From contig NC_092467.1 of NCBI RefSeq assembly GCF_047495875.1, forward strand, positions 31,880,616 through 31,944,615: a stretch of 64,000 nt of DNA, in the 5' to 3' direction. The notes under the pieces were generated by a model, which was not told the origin of the DNA, searched no databases, and saw nothing but the letters and a program-made list of their open reading frames with translations. The stretch is from Pithys albifrons albifrons. Taxonomy: Eukaryota > Chordata > Aves > Passeriformes > Thamnophilidae. A program made the position numbers and the translations under genes. This document shows positions 46,201 through 50,105 of this stretch, piece after piece (within the stretch, counting starts at the first letter, position 1; every line of letters starts with the position of its first letter).

Positions 46201-47556
46201 ATCTACAAGGGCCACCTCTACCTCCCGGGCATGGACCACGCTCAGCTCGTGGCCATCAAGACCCTCAAGGACTTCAACAACCCGCAGCAGTGGGCGGAGT
46301 TCCAGCAGGAGGCGTCTCTGGTGGCCGAGCTGCAGCACCCCAACGTGGTGTGCCTGCTGGGCGCGGTGACGCAGGAGCAGCCCGTGTGCCTGCTCTTCGA
46401 GTACACCAACCAGGGCGACCTGCACGAGTTCCTGGTGATGCGCTCGCCGCACTCCGACGTCGGCTGCAGCAGCGACGAGGACGGCACCGTCAAGTCCAGC
46501 CTGGACCACGGCGACTTCCTGCACATCGCGGTGCAGATCGCGGCGGGCATGGAGTACCTGGCCAGCCACTTCTTCGTGCACAAGGACCTGGCCGCGCGCA
46601 ACGTGCTGGTCGGGGAGCAGCTGCACGTCAAGATCTCCGACCTGGGGCTCTCCCGGGAGATCTACTCGGCCGATTACTACCGAGTGCAGAACAAGTCACT
46701 GCTGCCCATCCGCTGGATGCCCCCCGAGGCCATCCTGTACGGCAAGTTCTCCTCCGACTCGGACATCTGGTCCTTCGGGGTGGTTTTGTGGGAGATCTTC
46801 AGCTTCGGGCTGCAGCCCTACTACGGCTTCAGCAACCAGGAGGTGATCGAGATGATCCGGAAGCGGCAGCTGCTGCCGTGCTCCGAGGACTGCCCGCCCA
46901 GGATGTACAGCCTGATGACGGAGTGCTGGCACGACCTGCCGTCGCGGCGGCCGCGCTTCAAGGAGCTGCACGCGCGGCTGCGCTCCTGGGAGGGGCTGTC
47001 CAGCCACACCAGCTCCACCACGCCCTCGGGGGGCAACGCCACCACCCAAACGACTTCGCTGAGCGCCAGCCCCGTCAGCAACCTCAGCAACCCGCGCTAC
47101 CCCAACTACCTGTTCCCGGCGCCGGCGCTGCCGCCACAGGGGCAGCTGGCGGGGTTCATGGGGGCGCCGCTGCCGCAGGGGCAGCGCTACATCCCCCTCA
47201 ACGGGTACCCCATCCCGCCGGGCTACGCCGCCTTCCCCGCCGCCCACTACCCCGCGCAGGGCCCCGCCAGGGTGATCCAGCACTGCCCCCCGCCCAAGAG
47301 CCGCTCGCCCAGCAGCGCCAGCGGCTCCACCAGCACCGGCCACGTCACCAGCTTGCCGTCGTCGGGCTCCAACCAGGAGGCCAACATCCCTCTGCTGTCG
47401 CACGTGGCCATCCCCAACCACCCGGCGGGCATGGGCATCGCCGTGTTCGGGGGGAAGACTCAGAAAGCCTACAAGGTGGACTCCAAGCAGCCCTCCCTGC
47501 TGGGGGACTCCATGCACGGACCCGGCGACGCCGCCATGGTCTCGGCGGAGCTGTAA
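824..47556 (+). CDS. ROR1: ROR1 receptor tyrosine kinase-like orphan receptor (exons 2-9, 5' partial)
   Basis: Eight exons with AG/GT boundaries and compatible phases join into 906 residues plus stop, preceded by a split codon from the missing exon 1. Approximate domain order: N-terminal segment 1-24, Ig 25-119, short linker 120-130, frizzled-type CRD 131-278, kringle 280-360, transmembrane about 369-392, kinase-like domain 444-716, then Ser/Thr/Pro-rich tail ending SAEL. ROR1 is a plasma-membrane Wnt5a receptor acting in non-canonical Wnt signalling, skeletal and neural development. ROR1 is chosen over ROR2 because the kinase start ([16 protein letters not shown]), the tail motif [15 protein letters not shown] and the C-terminus are ROR1-type; ROR2 has a different acidic C-terminus. 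The length plus a roughly 30-residue exon 1 fits the known vertebrate ROR1 of about 937 residues. Exon 1, signal peptide and promoter are outside the window. Confidence 0.97.
1934..2150 (-). mobile_element. CR1 LINE fragment
   Basis: Antisense CR1 3' region: GGTTTGGGTTGGAGGAACCT followed by the CCTCCCACTGTCTCAGG and ATTCCTTCCCAATATCCCAC blocks seen in five other copies of this window. No intact ORF. Confidence 0.85.
2420..2735 (+). mobile_element. CR1 LINE 3' end with doubled tail
   Basis: Reads CR1 body end, small hairpin TGGCACTGAGTGCCA, tail 1 ending ATTCTATGATTCTATG, a linker GATGTGGCACTGAG, the 79-bp palindrome, then tail 2 ending ATTCTATGATTC. This is the clearest + strand example of the double-tail layout. 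Confidence 0.9.
2597..2675. repeat. 79-bp palindrome, locus A
   Basis: Perfect 39-bp arms starting CTTGATCCAACCCCACTG around a single central G. Confidence 0.95.
3001..3125 (-). mobile_element. tRNA-derived SINE with CR1-like tail
   Basis: On the minus strand: a tRNA-like head with box A-like TTAGTTCAGTTGGTTAAAAC and box B-like GGGTTCAATCCCC, then GTTGGACTCGATGATCC, a tail shared with CR1. This matches the structure of the finch SINE TguSINE1; the name is by recall, not search. Confidence 0.75.
3160..3242. repeat. (CATCC)n microsatellite
   Basis: About 16 uninterrupted pentanucleotide units, starting 35 bp after a SINE. Confidence 0.97.
3966..4046. repeat. Perfect 31-bp inverted repeat (hairpin)
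   Basis: Arms 3966-3996 and 4016-4046 (GATGCCCAAAAAGGCAGAAC and onward) are exact reverse complements around a 19-nt loop. A third partial piece, CCTTTTTGGGCATC, follows at about 4053-4066 in the right-arm orientation. Confidence 0.93.
5143..6275. repeat. 36-bp minisatellite with 12-bp subunits, 1.1 kb
   Basis: Repeats of GTGTTGGGTGGATCAGCTCC plus TGGTTCCATCAGGGGG, with extra 12-bp modules CTCCTGGTTCCA. Unit lengths are mostly multiples of 12, so all three + frames stay open for long distances (longest 420 codons, 5086-6348). The G-rich strand is the + strand. Confidence 0.95.
7803..7945 (+). mobile_element. CR1 LINE fragment
   Basis: Sense CR1 3' end: CAAGGCCAGGTTGGATGGGG, GACAGTGGGAGGTGACCC, then GGTCCCTCCCAACCCAAACC. 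Confidence 0.85.
9425..9562 (-). mobile_element. tRNA-derived SINE, copy 1 of a close pair
   Basis: Minus-strand head CTCAGTTGGTTAAAACTTGG with box B GGGTTCAATCCCC and a CR1-like tail ending in GTCTGTGAGTCTGTGA. Nearly identical to the copy at 9620-9758. Confidence 0.8.
9563..9622 (+). mobile_element. CR1 3' end fragment between two SINEs
   Basis: GGCAGGAGGTGGTACTGGAT followed by GGTTCCTCCCAACCCATTC, a sense CR1 tail wedged between the SINE pair. Confidence 0.75.
9620..9758 (-). mobile_element. tRNA-derived SINE, copy 2 of a close pair
   Basis: Same orientation and nearly same sequence as the copy 195 bp upstream; minus-strand head starts TGGCTCAGCTGGTTAAAAC. Confidence 0.8.
9850..10035 (-). 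mobile_element. CR1 LINE fragment
   Basis: Starts in a GGGGT-expanded tail (GGGTGGGGTGGGGTGGGG) and continues with CACCTCCCACTGTCCCAGG and CCAGGGCCTGCCCACCCTCC, the same antisense block as at 1934-2150. Confidence 0.85.
10105..10575. repeat. Minisatellite, ~35-bp unit
   Basis: Tandem units GTGCCAGGGAGGGACAGTGA plus GGGGTGACTTTGTTT, with shortened variants lacking the GTGCCAGGGAGG part. About 470 bp. The minus strand is open for 281 codons (9787-10632), a by-product of the array. Confidence 0.95.
11405..11655 (-). mobile_element. CR1 LINE fragment (standard 3' end)
   Basis: GAATTGCTAAGGTTGGAAAA, ACCATGTCCCCAAGTGCCAC, GGCAGCCCCTTCCAATGC. This is an older CR1 type without the palindrome, cut off at 11655 exactly where a palindromic CR1 begins. 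Confidence 0.85.
11656..12605 (-). mobile_element. CR1 LINE, ~0.95 kb, with nested tail cassette
   Basis: Minus-strand reading: ORF2 C-terminal reverse transcriptase relic (peptide [20 protein letters not shown] in 12354-12602), then an embedded tail with palindrome at 12232-12322 flanked by copies of GAGAAGAGCAACGAGGCTGG, the rest of ORF2 ([19 protein letters not shown]), tail 1, and half of a terminal palindrome. Frames are broken by the nested cassette. It ends 190 bp before exon 3. Confidence 0.9.
12232..12322. repeat. CR1 palindrome with expanded loop, locus E
   Basis: 35-bp arms with one mismatch around a 21-bp spacer that duplicates GGGGCACAGAGTG. It sits inside the CR1 body rather than at the end. 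Confidence 0.9.
12795..13082 (+). CDS. ROR1: ROR1 exon 3 (Ig-like domain)
   Basis: A 288-nt exon, acceptor CCCCCCAG ending 12794, donor GTGAGC at 13083, phases 1 in and 1 out. It encodes a complete C2-type Ig domain: the first disulfide cysteine is in AELHC, the tryptophan in VRWLKND and the second cysteine in DTGYFQC, with the DTTDTGYF motif typical of Ig F strands. A sequon N-I-T follows DEPMN. The exon is very GC- and CpG-rich against its flanks. Substitutions relative to mammals often replace AT-rich codons with GC-rich ones (for example RATPYG). A 22-bp minisatellite begins about 45 nt after the donor. Confidence 0.97.
13126..13965. repeat. 22-bp minisatellite just inside intron 3
   Basis: Units TTGGCCACTGGGAATGGGCA+GG change gradually into TTGTCCACTGAAAATGAGCA+GG after about 13610, so there are two homogenised sub-arrays. 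Rich in GGG on the transcribed-sense strand. About 840 bp, starting roughly 45 nt after the exon 3 donor. It keeps the minus strand open for 476 codons (12614-14044), which overlaps exon 3 and is not a gene. Confidence 0.96.
14400..14692 (-). mobile_element. Diverged CR1 LINE fragments
   Basis: Antisense CR1 blocks CCATGTCCTCAAGTGCCACC, AAGAGACCTCTGAGATCATC and CCTGAGCCTCCTTTTCTCC with small deletions between them. Confidence 0.8.
15007..15399. repeat. Three-copy 131-bp tandem repeat
   Basis: Units start at 15007, 15138 and 15269 and end at 15399, exactly 3 x 131 bp, with only a few differences (CTCCTC/CCCCTC, GGATG/GGGTG). Unit starts TTCCTCAACCTCCCCCATGT. It ends about 150 bp before microexon 4. 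Confidence 0.96.
15548..15578 (+). CDS. ROR1: ROR1 exon 4 (31-nt microexon, Ig-CRD linker)
   Basis: A 31-nt exon, acceptor TTTTCCAG ending 15547 and donor GTAAGT at 15579. It completes a Gly codon from exon 3, reads PPPTASPGS and leaves TC to make Ser with the first base of exon 5. The peptide GPPPTASPG is the conserved ROR1 linker, and both junction phases only work with these boundaries. It forms the flexible hinge between the Ig and frizzled domains. Skipping it would shift the frame (31 is not a multiple of 3). Confidence 0.93.
16714..16792. repeat. 79-bp palindrome, locus B
   Basis: Perfect 38-bp arms around GCC. Confidence 0.95.
17347..17412. repeat. Shortened CR1 palindrome, locus L (66 bp)
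   Basis: The left arm lacks 13 bp next to the apex; the right arm is full but has GTAGGG for GTGGGG. Confidence 0.85.
18783..18861. repeat. 79-bp palindrome, locus C
   Basis: Perfect 38-bp arms around TCT. Confidence 0.95.
19399..19501. repeat. CR1 palindrome with expanded loop, locus D
   Basis: Perfect 35-bp arms separated by a 33-bp spacer made of repeated GTGGGGCACAGA. Confidence 0.92.
20665..20808 (-). mobile_element. CR1 LINE fragment
   Basis: GGTTGGGTTGGAAGAGACCC, CACCTCCCACTGTCCCAGGG and GACACTCCCAGGGATGGGGC, cut off where LTR-like sequence begins. Confidence 0.85.
20809..21087 (+). mobile_element. LTR-like element, 3' fragment
   Basis: The reverse-oriented partner of the copies at 24444, 32019 and 33934: CACTCTCCACCAGACTGTGC through TTCACCTTTAACCACCACA. 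Only the last 0.28 kb is present, and it is the only copy of this family in the ROR1 sense direction. Confidence 0.8.
21915..22572. repeat. (AAT)n composite array
   Basis: Pure AAT runs are broken at intervals by a conserved spacer GAAAGRGAAAACCTGGGAAT, present about ten times, so the real unit is spacer plus variable AAT tract. About 650 bp. Confidence 0.95.
22670..22935 (-). mobile_element. CR1 LINE fragment
   Basis: AATGGGTTGGGTTGGAAAGG, CACTGTCCCAGGGTGCTCC, CCAGGAATTCCTTCCCAATC and CCATTTCCCTTGTCCTTAA in CR1 order. Confidence 0.85.
24444..25161 (-). mobile_element. LTR-like element, full copy 1
   Basis: A 718-bp copy bounded by TG and CA: on the minus strand it runs from TGTCCCAGTTCAGCAGG to AACCAGCACA. 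No internal retroviral genes accompany it, so it looks like a solo LTR. No clear target-site duplication here. Confidence 0.8.
25690..26640. other. Repeat-free, CpG-retaining intronic block (candidate regulatory)
   Basis: About 950 bp without recognisable repeats, AT-rich but with scattered CpG. It includes octamer ATTTGCAT at 25892-25899 overlapping a TCF/LEF-like ATCAAAG at 25898-25904. Its conservation cannot be judged from one sequence. Confidence 0.35.
27085..27700 (-). mobile_element. CR1 LINE fragment with internal 152-bp triplication
   Basis: Antisense CR1 in which a 152-bp segment is repeated exactly three times (starts 27085, 27237, 27389; next unit begins at 27541 and then continues into normal CR1, TGCCACATCCACAGGGCTG). 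Unit marker: GGAAAAGCCCTCTGAGGTCA. Confidence 0.9.
28910..28988. repeat. 79-bp palindrome with a pair-preserving substitution, locus F
   Basis: 39-bp arms are perfect, although both differ from the family: CCCCAGTGTG on the left where others have CCCCACTGTG, and CACACTGGGG on the right where others have CACAGTGGGG. Confidence 0.95.
29516..29581. repeat. Shortened CR1 palindrome, locus K (66 bp)
   Basis: The same 13-bp apex-side loss as locus L, with GCTGTTGATC for GCTGGTGATC in the right arm. Confidence 0.85.
30256..30648 (-). mobile_element. LTR-like element, partial copy
   Basis: TGTGCTGGTTTGAAGGTGAA onward matches the first 0.39 kb of the other copies (plus-strand order), then the similarity stops near CCCCCAGTCCCTCC. 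Confidence 0.8.
32019..32737 (-). mobile_element. LTR-like element, full copy 2 (68 nt before exon 5)
   Basis: 719 bp, almost identical to copies 1 and 3. Its end (TGAACTGGGACA) leaves only 68 nt of unique intron before exon 5. Flanking 5-mers do not match, so no target duplication is evident. Confidence 0.82.
32806..32933 (+). CDS. ROR1: ROR1 exon 5 (first part of frizzled CRD)
   Basis: A 128-nt exon, acceptor TTGCTTGCAG ending 32805, donor GTGGGT at 32934. It reads [17 protein letters not shown] and continues through the first helix to IENQIT, giving the first two CRD cysteines and the sequon N-R-T. The entry phase (1 nt) and exit phase (G|CT Ala) fit exons 4 and 6. An antisense LTR-like copy ends only 68 nt upstream, so the branch point and polypyrimidine tract must lie in that short unique strip. 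Length not divisible by 3, so its loss would frameshift ROR1. Confidence 0.97.
32934..34740 (+). other. ROR1 intron 5
   Basis: 1.8 kb. The first kilobase (32934-33930) is apparently unique, with no second-gene signal; the rest is almost entirely an antisense LTR-like copy that stops 88 nt before exon 6. Confidence 0.85.
33934..34652 (-). mobile_element. LTR-like element, full copy 3 with 5-bp TSD
   Basis: 719 bp bounded by TG and CA with an exact GTTTG duplication at 33929-33933 and 34653-34657. That duplication fixes the element ends and supports integrase-type insertion of an LTR. It ends 88 nt before exon 6. Probable class cannot be assigned from a solo LTR. Confidence 0.88.
34741..35058 (+). 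CDS. ROR1: ROR1 exon 6 (remainder of frizzled CRD)
   Basis: A 318-nt exon, acceptor TGTCTTCCAG ending 34740, donor GTGAGT at 35059. It carries the other eight CRD cysteines (DKC, SLC, PYC, DLC, DEC, VLC, PNC, ANC), completing the ten-cysteine frizzled fold that binds Wnt5a. It ends [11 protein letters not shown] with a split Asn codon. The DDTAAAPKP segment replaces a Ser-rich mammalian stretch with Ala, matching the GC-rich codon usage. An antisense LTR-like copy ends 88 nt before the acceptor. A tandem array derived partly from the exon end and donor starts at the donor itself. Confidence 0.97.
35040..35560. repeat. Tandem array copying the exon 6 end and splice donor
   Basis: Units of about 60-75 bp: CCCATCAAGAGTGAGTGAGG, AACATCTGGGTTTCCATCC, AGAAGTGCTGCTGGGCAAAG, GTTGGGGCTT. 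The first unit is the exon 6 terminus itself (CCCCATCAACAAGAGTGAGT). Donor-like copies lie at 35192, 35366 and 35504; the one at 35435 has GC. Confidence 0.9.
35059..35937 (+). other. ROR1 intron 6
   Basis: 0.88 kb. Roughly the first 500 nt are a tandem array containing copies of the exon 6 donor; 35565-35937 is unique and ends in a pyrimidine-rich acceptor. Confidence 0.85.
35938..36183 (+). CDS. ROR1: ROR1 exon 7 (kringle domain)
   Basis: A 246-nt exon, acceptor CCTTCCCCAG ending 35937, donor GTAACC at 36184. It encodes a full kringle: six cysteines (RC, RQC, SYC, PWC, ELC, PAC) with the kringle signature YCRNP and the WCFT motif. The kringle lies next to the membrane and contributes to ROR1-ROR2 association. 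A sequon N-G-T follows the first cysteine. The donor GTAACC is a weaker match to consensus than the other donors in this gene. Reading on into the intron stays open about 40 codons to 36305. Confidence 0.97.
36248..36362 (-). mobile_element. Diverged tRNA-type SINE-like fragment
   Basis: GAGTTGGAAGGGACCCATGAGG then GGAGCAAACCCATGGCCTGG and GTGTTGTTGGTGCTG follow the order of the SINE tail and head with many differences. Confidence 0.5.
36420..36785. repeat. 72-bp tandem array
   Basis: Unit starts near 36420, 36497, 36569, 36641 and 36713; internal spacing is 72 bp except a longer first unit. Core: CTCTTGAATCCATGGAAAAA and GTTTGGAACTGAAGGTACA. Since 72 is a multiple of 3 it leaves ORFs open on both strands. 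Confidence 0.95.
36955..37640 (-). mobile_element. CR1 LINE with an expanded internal tandem repeat
   Basis: Standard CR1 tail (GAATCAAAGAATCCTTTAGG, CCATGTCCCCAAGTGCCAC) through the TCCTTTTCTCCAGGCTGAGC block. The CAGCTCCCTCAGCCCCTCC segment is then amplified to about seven copies of ~39-43 bp (37315-37565). Confidence 0.88.
38697..39150. repeat. Polypyrimidine tract (CTCCTT)n, 450 bp
   Basis: Uninterrupted C/T on the + strand: mixed CTCCTTCTCCTT, then long (CTCCTTCT)n, then TTCTCC and CTT runs. It can form triplex DNA. Shadow ORFs rich in R/E/K on the minus strand come only from this tract. Confidence 0.97.
40568..40645 (-). mobile_element. Short CR1 3' tail
   Basis: GGTTTGGGTTGGAAGGGACC, TTAGAGATCATCTGGTTCC, CCCCTGGGGCACCTCCCA. 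Confidence 0.75.
40985..41196 (+). CDS. ROR1: ROR1 exon 8 (transmembrane and juxtamembrane)
   Basis: A 212-nt exon, acceptor TGGAACAG ending 40984, donor GTGAGC at 41197. It encodes [10 protein letters not shown], then a hydrophobic helix ([20 protein letters not shown] and following FICIC) as the single membrane span, then the basic stop-transfer RNNQK and the conserved juxtamembrane stretch [15 protein letters not shown]. The exon ends at a codon boundary (K|S). The Ala-rich segment KAAAPAVP is GC-enriched relative to mammals. The acceptor tract is interrupted by purines and looks weak. Translation would stay open for another 312 codons if intron 8 were retained. Confidence 0.97.
41212..42300. 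repeat. 39/42-bp minisatellite just inside intron 8
   Basis: Units CCCAGTCCTGGGCACACAGG + GAGGGGCACAGGCTGCCAAA + AA (42) or ending CACAATGCCAGAA (39), with 27-bp short forms; all are multiples of 3. About 27 units over 1.09 kb, starting some 15-25 nt after the exon 8 donor. All six frames are open for hundreds of codons. Confidence 0.96.
42300..42632 (+). mobile_element. CR1 LINE 3' end with palindrome
   Basis: Sense CR1 (GATACCAGGAAGAAAACAAG, CATTGGAATGGGCTGCCCAG, CCATCCCTGGAGGTGTTTAA) with the palindrome and a single tail ending CCAAGTGATTCTGTGATTC. It follows the minisatellite directly. Confidence 0.9.
42496..42574. repeat. 79-bp palindrome with two pair-preserving substitutions, locus G
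   Basis: Perfect 38-bp arms around TCT. Left CCCCTCTGGGATC and right GATCCCAGAGGGG each differ from the family at two matching positions. Confidence 0.95.
42640..43770. repeat. AT-rich degenerate repeat block
   Basis: About 1.1 kb of TTTATTTAATTATTTATATA-like sequence with recurring CTTCCTATAATTTATATAAT motifs at irregular 40-120 bp spacing. Looks like an old, decayed minisatellite; no gene seen. Confidence 0.75.
44345..45288. repeat. Three-copy ~0.31 kb tandem duplication
   Basis: Units start at 44345, 44654 and 44971 with GCCTGCTTAAATGGCTTTAT, contain an ATC/ATT run and end CACAGATCAGGT. Copies differ at few sites (an 8-bp AAAGTCAG insertion in copies 2 and 3), so the event looks recent. 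Confidence 0.95.
45953..46066 (-). mobile_element. tRNA-derived SINE fragment before exon 9
   Basis: AGAATCCCAGACTAGTCTGA, CATCGAGTCCAACTCAGTGG, GAGGGGATTGAACCCGTGAC. Antisense, ending about 60 nt upstream of the exon 9 acceptor. Confidence 0.72.
46129..47556 (+). CDS. ROR1: ROR1 exon 9 (kinase-like domain and C-terminal tail)
   Basis: The final coding exon, 475 codons plus TAA, acceptor TTTCTCTCCCAG ending 46128. Kinase-like domain at about exon residues 13-285: glycine loop GECAFG, VAIK lysine at 44, catalytic-loop HKDLAARN at 151-158 (HKD instead of HRD), DLG at 171-173 instead of DFG, WMPPEAI instead of APE. These departures are the known ROR1 features behind its weak or absent catalytic activity, so it is best read as a pseudokinase scaffold. 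The tail is Ser/Thr-rich, then Pro/Gly-rich, then Ser/Thr-rich, ending MVSAEL. The whole exon is extremely CpG-rich and uninterrupted. Confidence 0.98.
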   Translation, partial: SKAKELPLSAVRFMEELGECAFGKIYKGHLYLPGMDHAQLVAIKTLKDFNNPQQWAEFQQEASLVAELQHPNVVCLLGAVTQEQPVCLLFEYTNQGDLHEFLVMRSPHSDVGCSSDEDGTVKSSLDHGDFLHIAVQIAAGMEYLASHFFVHKDLAARNVLVGEQLHVKISDLGLSREIYSADYYRVQNKSLLPIRWMPPEAILYGKFSSDSDIWSFGVVLWEIFSFGLQPYYGFSNQEVIEMIRKRQLLPCSEDCPPRMYSLMTECWHDLPSRRPRFKELHARLRSWEGLSSHTSSTTPSGGNATTQTTSLSASPVSNLSNPRYPNYLFPAPALPPQGQLAGFMGAPLPQGQRYIPLNGYPIPPGYAAFPAAHYPAQGPARVIQHCPPPKSRSPSSASGSTSTGHVTSLPSSGSNQEANIPLLSHVAIPNHPAGMGIAVFGGKTQKAYKVDSKQPSLLGDSMHGPGDAAMVSAEL

Positions 47557-47816
47557 CCGAACCGGCGCCGCTGTAAACGAACGCTCGGGGCGCCAACCGG
47601 GCCGGGCACAGGGAAGATGTATATGCAAATATTTTATTAATGGTTGGACAGACATTGCAGGAAGTGTCTTCTGTGAAGTTTCACTGCTTGACAGGATGGG
47701 CAGGACCAACCAGAGACGGGTCCTCGTGGTGGGAATACTCGGCCTGGCGGCGTTTCTCCAAGTGCCATTGACGGTTCCAAGAGGGGAAGGGGGGATTTTT
47801 GGGGGTGTTTTTTTAA

Positions 47817-47822
47817 AATAAA
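47817..47822 (+). terminator. ROR1: Proximal polyadenylation signal AATAAA
   Basis: A canonical AATAAA 261 nt after the stop codon, preceded by a T-rich stretch and followed by TTTT-containing sequence. It would give a short 3' UTR of roughly 280 nt. Confidence 0.6.
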
Positions 47823-48477
47823 AGCATTTTATCATAGGCTTTTCCACAGCTTTTTAAACCTCCGGTGTGGTTTAAATCACAGGAACTTTTTTTTTTTTAA
47901 TGCTGAATTTTAATATTTGTCTCTTTTTTAAGGGATGCAAAGATTTGGAGATCTTGCTGGGTGTGCAATTTCAGTGCCAAGGGAGGGGGGGTAAAATATC
48001 TGTAAATTTTGCAGTGGAGGATTATGTTTCAAACACGGGAGGTGGAGGAATCACTTCAGGTAGGACTCTGGTCCTTCATTAAGGTGAGAGTCTGAGTTCA
48101 GAATCAGACCAAAAAACGTCATTTCTGTGCCAGCACAAAGGCTGCAGTTGTCAAGTTGCAGCTGACAGAACTCACCTGCTGCTGGTTGCCAAAGACAGCT
48201 GGAGCTCTGAGGAATTGCCTTAAAGGAACTGGAATTAAAGGGCTTTAATTTCAGCACCTGATCAACTTCTTCAAAGATAATATTTCCTAATCTCGGTCAT
48301 TTTCTCTCTCCTTTTGTTGCTATGCAACTGTGTAAGGGAAAAAAGCTCCAAAGCCCAGTTTTTACAGATGACAATCAGTTTTCCCAGGAATATTTATTGT
48401 GTCATTTCAGTGACTCTGTGACTCCAGTAACCCTGGAGAGAGAAAAAAAAAAAAAAAAAAGGGAGACTCCCATTCCA

Positions 48478-48555
48478 TCAGGCAGCGAATCCATCGGTAG
48501 CAATTTGTGTCTCATAATGTGAATTAGTGCTGACTTTCCACTTAGAAAAACACCA
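48478..48555. repeat. 78-bp duplicated segment, copy 1 (in ROR1 3' UTR)
   Basis: This 78-bp stretch, beginning TCAGGCAGCGAATCCATCGG, recurs at 52035-52112 in direct orientation with a single C/T difference. It is not CR1, SINE or LTR-like. It lies just after an A-rich run in the inferred 3' UTR. Confidence 0.9.
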
Positions 48556-49114
48556 TTTGGGGGATTGTCAGAAACCCATTCAGGGATAAACAGTCCAGCC
48601 TCTTCCTTTGAAACCACTTTGATGGGTCACACACGGGCTGTGTATGGTACAGCTTTCCACAGACTCTTCTTTTTTTTTTTTTTTTTGTACTGAAAAGTAA
48701 TTTTATTGTACACGAAGCCAACCTTTTTTTGCTCAGTTGACAATGTTGTATGATAGGACTTTATTTTTATCTTTTTTTGCACAAAAGGATGTTTTTGTAC
48801 AGCAGAAGTGAAAATACATCTCTGCATTTTATGTCCTGGTCTGTTTCTGTTTCTTTTTAACCTGATGTAGATGTCCTTGAACTATATTCTGGTGATACTC
48901 AGCCACTACTTTATACAAATATCTCTCTTTGCTTTCACTGCATGCTTTTAATCACTGTATTACTTGATGATTGAGTTATTAATTATGGGCATTTCAATTA
49001 GGCAAGCATGGAATTGTAATAACAAAAAGGCTATTTTATAATTAAGCTATGTGCATTTTTGTATTTCACATGTCAGAGATGATATTAAACACTGATTATT
49101 TTATGCTGCTGTTG

Positions 49115-49120
49115 ATTAAA
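49115..49120 (+). terminator. ROR1: Candidate distal polyadenylation signal ATTAAA
   Basis: ATTAAA with an upstream ATTAAA at 49084, and T/GT-rich sequence from 49125 to 49190 as a possible downstream element. It coincides with the end of the repeat-poor AT-rich block. Confidence 0.4.
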
Positions 49121-49325
49121 ACCTTGTTTTCCTGTAAATATATTTCCTCCATGTCAGGGGAATATGGGATGTTCTGTGTTCAGAATGTGGAGAACAGGTT
49201 AAAACAGTCAGTAATTGTGTGGGAAGGACTTTGGGGTCTCCTGAGGTGCTTTGTGATCTGCAGGTGGGTTGAATTTCCCAAGATGGTCCTTAATGACCTC
49301 CCAACCCAGACCATTTTAGGGTCCT

Positions 49326-49655
49326 GTGAGGTGCCCATGGCAGGGGGTGGGAATGGAGGAGCTTTCAGGTGCCTCCCAGCCCATCCCATCCCGGCCCATC
49401 CCATCCCAGCCCAGCCCAGCCCATCCCAATCATCCCCATCCCATCCCATCCCATCCCAATCATCCCCATCCCATCCCACCCCATCCCACCCCATCCCATC
49501 CCACCCCATCCCATCCCAATCATCCCCATCCCATCCCAATCATCCCCATCCCATCCCATCCCATGCCATCCCATCCAATCCTATCCCAATCATCCCCATC
49601 CCATCCCATCCCAATCATCCCCATCCCATCCCATCCCATCATCAACCCGTGATTC
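49326..49655. repeat. (CATCC)n-type satellite seeded in a CR1 tail
   Basis: Begins as sense CR1 (GGCAGGGGGTGGGAATGGAG, CAGGTGCCTCCCAGCCCATC) and turns into CATCC pentanucleotides with interspersed CAATCATCC. About 270 bp of satellite. Confidence 0.92.
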
Positions 49656-50105
49656 CATGGCTGGAAAAGGTTCTGGGCTATCAGGATCAATGAGATCAAA
49701 GTCCTGGCTAATCCCTGCTGAGGAACAGCCTTCATGGAGGGACTGAAGGGAAGGGAGGGCTCCCCTTGCCCTGGCATTGCCCTGTACCAGGTGAGCTTTG
49801 CTGGGCATTCCCATCCTTGCCCTTAACCCCCTGATGGGAAGGAATAACCTCATCCTTAATGGAGCAGCAGTGGGATCATGAAACAGCCCCTCACAGTGGG
49901 ATCATAAAATAGCCCCTCACACACTCTGTGGCTTTATGTTCAAACCCACTCCCAGCTCAGTTTTATGTTTTATGTTCAAACCCACTCCCAGCTCAGTTTG
50001 GGCTTTCCCTTCATTTCAGAGCCAGCCCAGTCCTTAAGGGGGAAATGTTTTTAGACTCCCAGATGTGAATCAGCTCTGACCAACACACCTGAAAATTCTT
50101 GGAGA
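49656..50105. other. Unique spacer downstream of ROR1
   Basis: No gene signal. It contains a small direct duplication of GTTTTATGTTCAAACCCACT-like and CCCACTCCCAGCTCAGTTT sequence (49936-49998). Confidence 0.6.

Larger units (their letters stand above)
47557..49140 (+). other. ROR1 3' untranslated region (probable extent)
   Basis: AT-rich sequence follows the TAA directly, with an early block (about 47615-47680) that looks mRNA-like and a proximal AATAAA at 47817. The DNA stays repeat-poor and T-rich to about 49140, including U-rich stretches at 48668-48880, and shows an ATTAAA at 49115 followed by GT-rich sequence. Beyond this point CR1 and CATCC satellite begin. The distal end is inferred; only transcript data can fix it. 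Confidence 0.65.

Noticed and set aside
46129..47556. ROR2, MuSK or NTRK instead of ROR1
   Set aside because: Ig-CRD-kringle order excludes NTRK; the tail motifs and C-terminus are ROR1-type rather than ROR2, and MuSK lacks this Ser/Thr/Pro-rich tail.
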